From: Paramacrobiotus richtersi
Lineage: Eukaryota; Tardigrada; Eutardigrada; Parachela; Macrobiotidae
DNA length: 33,796 nucleotides
Direction: 5' to 3'
Assembly (NCBI GenBank): GCA_034698045.1
Contig: JAQGAU010000228.1
Span: 1-33,796, forward strand
Shown: positions 11,701 to 21,872 of the stretch, piece by piece
Layout of the letters: every line of letters starts with the position of its first letter
Numbering within the stretch: the stretch's first letter is position 1
The notes under the pieces: model-generated
What the model saw: the letters and a program-made list of their open reading frames with translations, nothing else
Told to the model about the DNA's origin: nothing
Database searches by the model: none
Translations under genes and position numbers: made by a program

Positions 11701-12427
11701 GCGTCAAAGCCGGACCTTGCGCGCGCTAGGGCTCTTTTGTGTGTCGTTTGATGTGGCGCGTACAGTAGCTGACAGAATAATTGTATTCCCAAAACAAATC
11801 CTAACGTAACTTTTTCCCAGAATTATATGCGCTGAATCGGCCAGAAAATTGAAGGGAAATTTTTCTCACAAACCGATTACTTCTGTGTTAAAATGAATTG
11901 AAATTAATTTTTCCGAAGTTTTGCAAAGGAAGGAAATCCGAAACCCCCGGGTAAAGCTGGGCGGTTCATTTCTGACTACGCTGCTGGTACCTTGCAACAC
12001 CTGCCATGCAAAGCTCCGTTGAAAGTTCAATTTTTACTTCTCGTAGTATGTGTAACCCATTTACCACCGAATGAACTGCGATTGATGGAAAAAGATTTAA
12101 CTCTCTTTTGCTATTCCCACGACAGAAGCTGTCAGGTTCTTTTGTATCAGTCAGTACCTGTACAGCTCCTCCACTGGCGTTAACACGGATCACCATCATG
12201 TCCGCCTTCAGCGGGAAGCGTTTATCATTCCAGCTAAGCACGTAGCTCGCATAATTCAGCGTTACTTTCGGATTGTCTTCTGTTAAAGAGATATTCTGTT
12301 TAACAAAGTCCCCAGGAAATCCTCCCGTATACACTTTGGCAGGGGTCGTAGTCTCCTGTCCCAAGGACTGAGGAATATCAAGACTGTGGATCAAGAATAA
12401 AGCCAGTAATGGTACCAGACGCGACAT
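8755..12427 (-). CDS. CUB-LDLa-S1 serine protease homologue (predicted pseudoenzyme), 12 exons, 571 aa
   Basis: Exons (minus strand): 12427-12158, 11339-11243, 11178-11102, 10941-10875, 10796-10719, 10603-10491, 10434-10354, 10259-10195, 10073-9914, 9578-9337, 9270-9166, 9115-8755. All introns are GT-AG (50-818 nt) and the phases join without a stop. Residues 1-24 are a signal peptide. About 34-171 form a CUB-like domain (GGFPGDFV, then CQDEYISIWD and MCEQQ). About 174-213 form an LDLa domain (CPSDKTKC, CDG, DCPQNEDEIC). RIIGG at 228-232 is the zymogen cleavage site, followed by an S1 domain with WPWQV. The triad is broken: TAASC puts Ser272 where His is expected, Asp328 is kept in YDMALL, and HQDNGG puts Asn422 at the catalytic Ser with Gln at the oxyanion glycine. 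The last about 22 residues are hydrophobic, suggesting a GPI signal or membrane anchor. By family knowledge such homologues act as non-catalytic partners of active proteases; that role is inference here. Several NxS/T sites fit secretion. Confidence 0.9.
10354..10603 (-). other. Zymogen activation region of the 12427 gene (exons 6-7)
   Basis: Exon 6 carries the second half of the LDLa module (DCPQNEDEIC), a Cys-linked propeptide and RIIGG. Exon 7, after a 56-nt intron, starts VSITTWPWQV, the usual first strand of an S1 domain. The Arg-Ile bond is kept although the enzyme is predicted to be inactive. It may therefore still be cleaved by another protease, as known for arthropod serine protease homologues. 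That comparison is family knowledge, not shown by this sequence. Confidence 0.8.
11630..11763. repeat. 134-bp near-perfect hairpin
   Basis: Arms 11630-11667 and 11726-11763 are 38 bp with a single mismatch (starting GTACGCGCCACATC). Pairing continues inward with a few mismatches (CTCGCAAG against CTTGCGCG, CGGCT against AGCCG), leaving a loop of about 22 nt. It lies in intron 1 of the 12427 gene. It has no coding sense on either strand and could be a fold-back element or a structured RNA. Confidence 0.85.
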
Positions 12428-15400
12428 GTCGGAAATGCTTTAGCTGCACATTATTGACGGTTCCTTACTTTTTTAAAAATCAACACGCTTGGTACGTATA
12501 CAGTTCCACAGGATCTGGTGTACCAAAAGCATGGGACACTTTATTTGGCATGAGTCTTAGCAACAACGTGAAATTACTGTACGCTCTTGTGAACGTTTGT
12601 GACTGGTTGTCTGAGGCGGTCAAACATCAACCGTTATCGAAACGGTAATAATAATGTGTTATGATCATAAAGAGGTGAACAATAGTATTATAAAGAGAAC
12701 TACTGTTTCAACTTCGATAATTAGCCGAACTTAACCGATGATTGGCATTCAAATTCTGCGGCTTACATACGTATACACTTGTATACACATTCTGGCACGC
12801 AGCATGATACGTTTTGACCAAGAATGCCGGCACGAAATAAGCAATGCCGTCGGTAACTATCTACGCAACTGTATTCCACATTCTACACAGCACTAGGGAG
12901 CCACTTGTTACAGACTTCGTTTTGCGACGATGATAACCGATAATTACAGGAAGCAGTGTGAAAAGCGTACTTCTACGCTTTACGGCCTGTCGCCTCCCTC
13001 TCTGAAACATTTTTCCCGTTTCACGAATTCGGACAGAAGGTACCAGTAGTCTGGCGTTTACATTATTAAGAACATCAACAAAATATGTTTGCGGTATACG
13101 TATCAGCTGCAGCGGGCTTCCCTAGTGCGTTGCACTGCTCGTGATAGCACAATTACGTTATAATACAGTTAAAAGCATCACCTCATAAAAATCCGATGCG
13201 AATCATATGTTTACACTGTTTGTAACGGTTCGCCGCAAGTGTTAAACCTAGAGCAGAAACTTATAGTGTTGTTGTAAGTGAACAGCTGTGACTCCATTTC
13301 CGTAATAGGCGCGACAAACGGGTTACCACGGGTAATCCGAAATGCCGCCCAACACGGAAACACTACTAATGGACCAATAACTTATTTGCAGATCTAAGGT
13401 ATACCGACATGGTAATTATATTATAGTCGCTGAAATCCATAAAAAATGACTGTGGCTTACGTTTAATGTAAATGAGCCTGACATTCGAAATATTTGGAAC
13501 TCAAGAGTGTCTAACCTGCACTGCCGAAGGATATCCCTTGTCGTTCAAGTTTTGGTCAGTATACGTGTACAACAATTTGGTAGAACAAAACATGTTAAAA
13601 TACTAATAAGTCCAGCATTAAGAACTGTTTAACACAAACAAATTTGCAGGATAAAATAAGATACTTGTTATGGGACGAACTTACGGTACAACTGAACCAA
13701 GCGACTGCGAATATCACGACTGGCAGCATAATCGAAATCTGCTCTTACATTAAGTTTGCGTGATTAGTAAATGTAGAACAAGAGCAGCAAATCGTTCATT
13801 TTCGTATCGAGTAAACATGATAACATTTGCTAACGAAAGTTCTTCGACGAATCGAAACGTTTTGACCTTGTATGACCTGAGCACAGCATAAGCCCGGCCA
13901 CGTTTTATTCGGTTGATGCGATTGTCCTTTATTTAGGCGTTGAAAATTCTGCTGTCCGGAAACAAGAAAAAGTACATGGAGGAAAGGAAAATTAAAACAA
14001 ACTCCTGCTGTTTTTGGAAAGTTACCGAGTCATAACCTACAAGCTGAAACAGTTAATAATCTTAAAACTCCGAATACTCAGAAATTCAAAACACAATCTG
14101 GCTGTGTGTGTGTGTTTATAACATCAAAATTGGCGAAGCAGACAACCTTCTTCTTAGTGCTCACGTTGTGTACAATCCGGGTGTACTCGGTAGGTTGCAG
14201 CTCAACACCTTCCAACATCTGTTTTAAGAAATGGATGACAGCTTACCCAACAGATTCTTCATATTCCAAGGATACACAACAGAACAAGAGAACAGAGAGC
14301 CGAAAAAAGGGAAGTCAAGACACGACTGAATAGAAAGTTTGAAAGCCGTCAGACGCACTACTGTTTCTGATAAACGACCACCAACAGAGGCAAGCGTACA
14401 CGCTATCAGCGGAAGCTCAAACAGTATATAAGAATTTTTTTCCGCTCAGTACCGCTATGTCCCGACTTCGGCAAAGATTCGAATATTAAAATATTTGTCT
14501 GTTTTATCTGACGAAGAGGACAATCGATTGATTGCGGGGATGGCCTACGCCACCATCCACATACCTTCTACGTTGTCGGTGGCAGCCGCTCATCTCCAGA
14601 ACTCTGAATACCTGGCGAAAGGGATCCAGATTCAAAAAGCCTGAAGTCCAGAAAGGTTACTTACGAATGCGTTCACCATAGAAATTAAGTAAGATAGTTC
14701 GTTCTCAGAAGCGACTCGGTAGAAAGCCTCAAGGAGAACAGATTGAAGTTAAACACGATCTGATAATCATACATACATAAATTATATATAGCGGAAGTAA
14801 TATAAGAAACTAATATAAGAGCTTCATATATCCCAGCTGGTACAACAAAATAAATGTTCCCAGGTGCTGTTATAAAAGGACAACAGCATAATCTTGTTTC
14901 CAATCAATCGGTAAGAACATTTTGGACACTCTGACAATTAAACCAGTACAGGAAAGATCTGACCATTGACCAGCCACAGTCTGACAGCCCTCTACGGGCA
15001 TTACAAATCGTAGCAAAACACATTATACATTACACATGCATAAATTATACATCTGTGTAGATAAATGTTACCATGTTCAGTATACTGGAAGCAAAACTAC
15101 TTTCCAACAAGATTCCATAAAGCTATGAGAAATCTGCGTTATTCGCTTCAGTCATTGAGTGCAGCCATCGGCGAGTGCACTTTCCTAGTTTATGTAAAAT
15201 TATAATACCACTTCATTGGAAATATGACTTCACCAGATTCGATACCCATGATAAAAACTTGAGTGTGATTAGTTATACAGGTATGTTTCTTTACGTGACT
15301 ATCATCAGTTTCTGCGTATAGCAACAGTTATTTCGATAATCGCGGATTTGCTTGCCTTCTTGGGACTTGATGGTGAGCCACATCGCATGCACGCCTAGAT

Positions 15401-15465
15401 TTATAAGAAATTGTACAAGATGGCGAAAACTAACGAGGACCGATCACTCAGCAGCTAGCCGTTTA
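12428..15465. other. Gene-poor spacer
   Basis: No ORF here has recognisable protein features. The start must hold the promoter of the 12427 gene. A short TG run at about 14101-14115 and one diverged copy of the R core (13297-13359) are the only structures I can support. Confidence 0.5.
13297..13359 (+). repeat. Diverged copy D of the R core
   Basis: This aligns in the same orientation with the 62-bp core at 16787-16848, 23319-23380 and 30776-30837, including GGTAATCCGA and ACGGAA, at roughly two thirds identity. Surrounding similarity is very weak. Confidence 0.5.
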
Positions 15466-18400
15466 CTAGAGAGTAGAATCTAACAACACCCCAAGCTAAA
15501 CAGTCTGCATACTTTACTGCTGAGCAGTATGCATGGAAAGCAGTGTATAATTTTCGGAAGTCCTGGATAACCAGTGTAATAAAATAGGAAAACTTCAAGG
15601 ACTGCCTTTTCGCTCCAACGAAGGGCCAGCAGAAATAACTATAAAGTGGCCGGCTTAGCCGAATGACCCAAGTCAGAATCGCTACGTCTTGAAACAAGCA
15701 CACCCAACCTGCCTTTCGAAAAGCATAACACGGAAGATGGCGGGCGAAAAGAAGGCTTTAAAAGACGTAAATCGACAGAGATGCATCGCTGTACTCGTTG
15801 GGATTGATGCGTATCATCGATACTTAAAACAGGCGGAAGCGTTTGCAGCTGACTTCTTTCGTGAACACTGCTCAACTTCGAAAAATGGGCATTTTTGGGC
15901 AAATTTTAGTATTCATCCAGTCACGTAATGACGGCCGGGTTGCGGCAGATGGCCATACATCCCAGAAACAGAGAGAACACAGACCTACCAAGCTGTAATA
16001 ATTTACTGTACTTTTCCCTGGCCGAACAGTTAGCGTAAGATACAGTGCAACACTAACACATAGAAGCGCGGCAAAACTCACCGGTGAATTGCAAATTCCG
16101 CTATCGGAATCGGATGCAGTAACGAGTGGAATACAAAAATAGTATATTATTAGGCTCTGATTTTAATGTGACTGCATGTTTAAGGAATGATGCGAAAAGT
16201 GTTAAGCTGTTGTAATCAACGTGACAACAGAGGTTTGAGTGCGTACAATTAGAATCCTTCTGGAAAGCAGAAATTTCACATGTGGTAGCTATCGGTTGCG
16301 CTCGCCTCGTTCATAAAGCCGTGGTCGATTTTGTTGCGCAGCAACTCTCCAACTTCAACACACACAGCAATACGATCATATCGATGTTCTACCGTTATGG
16401 TGATCTACCTACGCCCTACCAGTGCAGTCTGGCAGTCCCGAGACAGTCAAATTAATGCGATGTAAGCATACGATCTAAAGCAGCGCCAAAAATCAGGATT
16501 ATGCTCTAACATCTGTGCATTACTGACGAATGGTAGTCTTTCGGGTTCCGGAGTACGTGCAGTTCCGTGTTAGCTATCAGAGGTGACATGTAAGGAGTGC
16601 AATCATCCTAATAATTATCAGAGCTAGCCTCAGCTAGGTCTAGCAGGCTGGTAAAGAGCGCGCGCAATCAGCGGCATGCCATACTTACGACGAAACGTAA
16701 ACTTATTAAATGTGAACGCAATGACACTTTCACAGAGTCAAGACTAAAGGATTACCGTAAGGATTACCGTAAAATCCATAGCGAAGTTTCCATAAGAGGC
16801 CCACAGGCGGACTACCTGTGGTAATCCGACATGTAGCCAAGTACGGAACAGGTTTGTCGCACAAGGGTTCTTGCTATGATCCCAGGACCTCGATATATTA
16901 TAAAAAATTCTGCTCAGTAATGCTAGAATATATAGTAATACACTAATGGAGGATCGTTTCATTAATCCCGACAACTACGGCGTGGACTAGGATTACGCAG
17001 CCTGCAGGCCGTGCATCAGGATACAAATGTCTTTGCAAAATGTGAATCAAACGTTCTGATATATAACCTGCTGGCTATGACAGTCGGATTCGAAACTAAC
17101 AAACACAGTATTAATAAGTTTACCGGTTAATTTCGACTTGCAGAACTTTTAACAAGTAAAGCACTTTTAAAATCCTTGAGAAAAAGCTGACCGATCATAA
17201 CGCTCTTGATTGGATACAAACAAGATTGGACTCAACAGCCCATCTGCTAATCACCGGACGGCCATCATTGTATATTCAGAAGGAACATTACTGATACCGC
17301 ATCCTCGTATCTGTACCGTGGTAGGCTTTTAAATACGATATTTTGCAAGTTAGGCATATCGGCCGCCGTTATGTGACGTCGGGGTATTGTAAACTGACTT
17401 GAACGAGAGTCCATTTTGCATAAAACCAACAACCGTGGGAAGGCCCACAACCTCGGTTTCGGTGACCAGACTATCCATGCGGACTCTATAAAAGTTTTGT
17501 GCTGTGAAGGAGTGGGTCGAACGGTGTAGTGTATATGCATGATCCCTGGTCATCGCGCGATGGAACACCCTTTTCTTAGCAAAAATTCAATTCGGCCCAG
17601 TTCATCGAGTTTTCTTCTATCCAGTCTGGTGTGTTTTCTCAGCGTTTTAGAGCTGCCTGACAACTTTTGCACTCGGTATCTTCTTCCTCCCCGGGACGCC
17701 CGTTAAATATTCAGGTGGATCCCGCGACATCACTCCCAAGCAAGCGATTTTCGTCCTCCTACCGGTTTGTTTTGTAAGCTTCCGTGTTCAGACTCCTTTC
17801 GCTCTTGCCTAACTGTTCTTTATCTTTAGGGAACTGCACGCTGTCACCATACATGGTGTCTATCAGGGTGAGAATTTAATGGCATTAACCTAATTGGCTC
17901 TTTTGCTGTAGCGTTTGCAAAATCTGACTGGACGGAGAAGGCCAGAGCATGGCAATGGCGACTCTGCGAATTCGATTCAAGCAACCAAACATCGGTTCGA
18001 AGCAACCGTAATTAGCAGGTGAACCAATTTTAGCTAGTTCATGTAAACCGGTCCATTTGTACTGCGTACTCCTATCTCAGAGAGTTGGTGTCCACTAATA
18101 ATTCGAGCCTGAACTTTACTCTTTTTTGAATTCAGTTGAATGAACGAACGTGAAGTACTGTTAGCTGTCAGCTGGTGCTCAACACATGCTTCGTCAGTTA
18201 TTCACTAGTTTTCGCCCCGCACGGACTTAACCGTTGTGCCAAAAACGCTGCTGAAAAAGACTATCAGTCTTTTTTCGAAGTCGGCAGAAGACGCCAGTCG
18301 TGGTTTAAAACCCACCGCCGTTAATGACTGTTTCTTATATGGCTGTTATGGTCGGCGGACACATCGGATGCAAATCCAAAACCTGATGCTGTTTTTTCAC

Positions 18401-18830
18401 AACCGCCTTCGGAAGGACTCTTACGATATACCTCATGCCATTTAGCGGAATCTGTTCGCATTATTTACGAATTTTCAGTAATTCAGTACAGCCGCCGGAC
18501 TTGTTCCATTGCATCTACAGTACCTGACACAGTTTCTTACTTAAAAGTTAAAAGTGGTGAATCGTGAATCGTTAGTTAGTTAGTTCGCGAAATATCAGAT
18601 GTACCGATCAGACCAGAGCAAAGCATTACCAACGGTGGGCAACTTGCCGTTGAAACTAAAATGTAAATATATTCCAACAAGTCGAAAACCCACGAATGTC
18701 CATCTGTGCCTGGAAATATAACACCAGGCAGCTATTTTACAGAACAACAATTTAAGCGAAGAGAATTTGTGAACCTGATCGCAACAAAGTGAATCACAGC
18801 GGCAGCAACAAGCTAGATGAAATGGTTGGT
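15466..18830 (+). repeat. Noncoding repeat block R, copy A
   Basis: Starting at TAGAGAGTAGAATC, this aligns with 21873-26085 through many shared runs, for example GTATAATTTTCGGAAGTCC, AGAATCGCTACGTCTT, the core at 16787-16848 and GGTGTGTTTTC near 17630. About 16990-17380 is inverted relative to copy B. There is no long ORF. It joins directly to a truncated reverse transcriptase remnant at the same point as copy B. Confidence 0.8.
16787..16848 (+). repeat. R core, copy A (62 bp, hairpin)
   Basis: This 62-bp segment differs from copy B (23319-23380) at one position and from copy C (30776-30837) at about six. Its centre has two 9-bp arms, CGGACTACC and GGTAATCCG, around TGT. Flanking R sequence is clearly less conserved. 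Confidence 0.75.
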
Positions 18831-18834
18831 CATT

Positions 18835-19970
18835 TCATCTTGCTTTTGATGGGGTGACCTTTAGAAGGACCACATCATCGTTACCGGTAACACCCTGGAA
18901 CAGCACCGGAACCTTGAGAACCGGAACCTTAAGAAGGTTCTGCAGCGACTTGCGGACTCCGCAATGCGGAGCACGGACTGACACAGAAAAGCTTCGAGGA
19001 CTAGTTTGTCCAGGACTCTCTGAGGTACCTAGGATTCCTGTGGTGGACCGTCGCGGACGGCATATTTCGCGCAACCGAGTCAAGGCGTTACTGGATGTGG
19101 ACCCGTCAAGAAATCTCGGTGAGCTCCGTGCATTTCTCGGAATGATCGAACACTACGAAAAATCCTTTGTCAAGTACGCAGTACTCCACAACCTCCTGAG
19201 AATTGGGGTAGAGTGGTTGTGGTCAAAGAAGTGCCAGCGGGAGATCCTAGCACTGAATGAGGACATCGTCCGGGCGATATTTTTGGTGCGCGTCGACCCG
19301 GGTATGTCGTGGTATTAGCCCTGGTATTAGCCGCGAACGCCTCTCAATACAGCGTGGGGAAGGTGTTATGTCACCGTTGCTACTGGCGCCCGGGGATGGA
19401 CAACGACAGCGAGGAGACAACAAGGAAGCGCAAGATCTGCAAAGAACATGGTCACAAAACTGCGAACGTTCCTCGGCCCCAGGGGAAGTGCCGGATGTGC
19501 CTTGGAGGCGCATCCACATCGACTTCGAAGGCCCATACTGGAAACGATGGTCCTGGTTGTGGTCGATGCCATGTCCAAGTGGCCGGAAATGATTACTATG
19601 AAGCACGCCACCACCGACTGAGTCATCGAACCACTCTTGACTATTTTCAGACGTTTGTTCTGAAGTTGTCTCCGACAACGGATCTCAGTCCAACGGCCAG
19701 ACGAAGCGATATTCTCAAACGGTGGAACAAGGTTTGGCCAAGGGAGTCGAAGCCAGAAAGACTCCTCCAATGGACTTCAGACAGTCCCTGTAGCAGTACC
19801 AGAGTGTCCCATGCGCCAACACTGGAAAGTCTTTAGCCGAACTGTTTATCGGCCGGGAGATGCGCTCGATCATGGATTTGCTTGTCACAGTTATGATGAG
19901 AGGCCCTCTATGATGACGAGGGCAGGCACAATATGGTACAAACTCAGTACCACAACACTTCAATACCAAT
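18835..19970 (+). pseudogene. Ty3/gypsy pol remnant A (reverse transcriptase to integrase)
   Basis: This is a decayed retrotransposon polyprotein read in several frames. The reverse transcriptase palm appears at 18868 as DHIIVTG, so the second catalytic Asp is His. It is followed by the LQRLADS helix and, after frameshifts, the RHISRNRVKALLD and LGELRAFLGM segments of the connection region. RNase H is almost wholly missing, by a deletion of about 845 bp relative to copy B near 19370. The integrase core resumes with a TMKHATTD-like segment near 19590 and SDNGSQS near 19675. A 67-bp deletion between CCTCAG-type repeats follows at about 19688. Several stops are present. The N-terminal part of reverse transcriptase, protease and gag are absent. 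Confidence 0.85.
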
Positions 19971-20014
19971 GTAATATTAGAATAACAATACTATTATTAT
20001 ACTAAATAAAATAG

Positions 20015-20260
20015 CACTGTTTTATAAATTTATGGTGTTGTGGTATTGACGGTATTGAAGAATTAATTTCAGTAAAACAGCACTGTTTTATAAAATGATT
20101 GTATTGTGGTACTGACGGTATCGAAGAATTAATTTTATTGAAATATCACTGTTTTGGGAAAATTATGGTGTTGTGGTATTCACGGTACTGAAGAATAAAT
20201 TTATTAAAATATCACTGTTTTAGAAAATTATGGTGTTGTGGTACTGACGGTATTGAAGAA
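20015..20260 (+). repeat. 66-bp minisatellite, about 3.7 units
   Basis: CACTGTTTT recurs at 20015, 20081, 20147 and 20213, exactly 66 bp apart. Each unit continues with GGTGTTGTGGTA, TGACGGTATTGAAGAA and an AT-rich stretch. It lies just after the end of pol remnant A. Confidence 0.9.
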
Positions 20261-21872
20261 CATACGCATATGTACTGCCGCTTTTGTTAGTTCTATACAC
20301 ATCGAAGTTCGCATATTACGACATATTACGACATTGTTTTAATGATGCGAAATGTCTGAGTCCAGAAATAAGACAGTAGTATAGTTTGCGTACAACCTTG
20401 TTTTTAACTATGTAACAGTAACTCTGTTTACACCAAGAAGCTCGTTTTTTTATTATCATGGCATTACCGTTTTACCGACAAGCTTCTATTATCCGACTAA
20501 TGACAGCGTATACTAACAAACAATTAAGAACTACTCCTAAAAGTACAAAATTCGACATATTCACGAAGAACGGATTCAGACGAACAAGAAATTCTCCATG
20601 TGAACATGATTCCGACGGACGAGGGGGCTGGGTATGACCTGCTGCTCTTGCTTATGATACGACTGTCATGGGTAGTCAATGATGGTTAATCTCAACTGGC
20701 ATCGACTCAGTGAAATGGACGCGCCAAATCTGGCTTGTCTTAGCTAACAGACGCCAACCGGATTATTGCGTTCGCGGCGGCCGGACGAGACGATGACAAA
20801 AAAGGAACTCGTGAAGAAGATGCTTCCCCAGAGATTTTCGCTGGATCTTCTATGCATGGTGGACGCCTGCCCACAACCGGTGGGGTCCGCGCTAGGCATA
20901 GAATATCTACAAAAGTTTTTATCAGGAAGGATTCCGGCAGTGGGTAATGAAAAATGCGCCCGTAGCACTGTAGTAGCCAGTAGGCACTAGCTAGTGAATC
21001 GACCACCGCATCGGCGCGATGTTAAGTTTAGCCATGGAACGATTAAAGGTGCCGAATGTCATTTTAAGTACTTTTTGTCGGCTCTTTGCCGGTTCTGTAT
21101 TTAACTTTATTCGGCAACAGCCACCAAAATGTATAAGAGCTGGCACATTAGAAAATAAAATTTTGCATCGTTTTAAACATTATAAAGCCATCCATAATCA
21201 TTCGACAAACCCTTGGCACGCACAGGAAGTGTACTGCCGTTAAGTAGTAGTATAAAAAGAAAACTGAATGTGATTTCAGGACAGCTTTTGTTCTCTGTCA
21301 GTGCAAAAACAATCATATCTCGTTCATTGATTTTGAACGACTATGCATCGGTTTGTGAGATGAAGTAGTATATTTGTTTGTAAACTTTGTCACATTATTG
21401 CAGAATATCCGCTCATTTCGCGTACAAACGGACAAAGGGAGCCTATCTTTTCACTTTTGAGAGCAGTGTGTCGGTGTTCTCTGCTTGGTAACTGTGTACT
21501 TCGACTTCTGCAGGATGCGAAGGACTGTTATCACGGCCGCCTAATACTGGACATTAGCGGAAATTAGTCTGGAACTGAACCTGCGATGTGACTAACGGAC
21601 TCGTGATTTCTATGTATGTCTCCCTCTCTGTGGTCGGATGTGATTACTCCAGACACGGTAACGATCTTCGCTGAAAATTGTACAATGGGTATTGCGCAGT
21701 GTCCTTTCGTGATTGTTGATTTCACTGTTATGTGTTAAATATTGTATTTTAATCATTGTTTCCTTCATGCTTAATTACTTTTGTTTACTTTATGCATGTG
21801 GCAGCATGTCATGCAAGTATGTATGGCACCTGCTGGACGGAATAGGCCAGAGGAATAAAACTGCATTGCTCT
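20261..21872. other. Unassigned spacer between repeat units
   Basis: No feature is supported. An open frame at 20766-20990 (74 codons, plus) has a fairly protein-like composition but matches nothing I recognise and is overlapped by open frames on the other strand. Confidence 0.4.

Noticed and set aside
14101-14115. TG dinucleotide run
   Set aside because: It is too short to be notable.
20766-20990. 74-codon ORF with a plausible protein composition
   Set aside because: It is short and matches no known motif, and minus-strand frames over the same bases are equally open.
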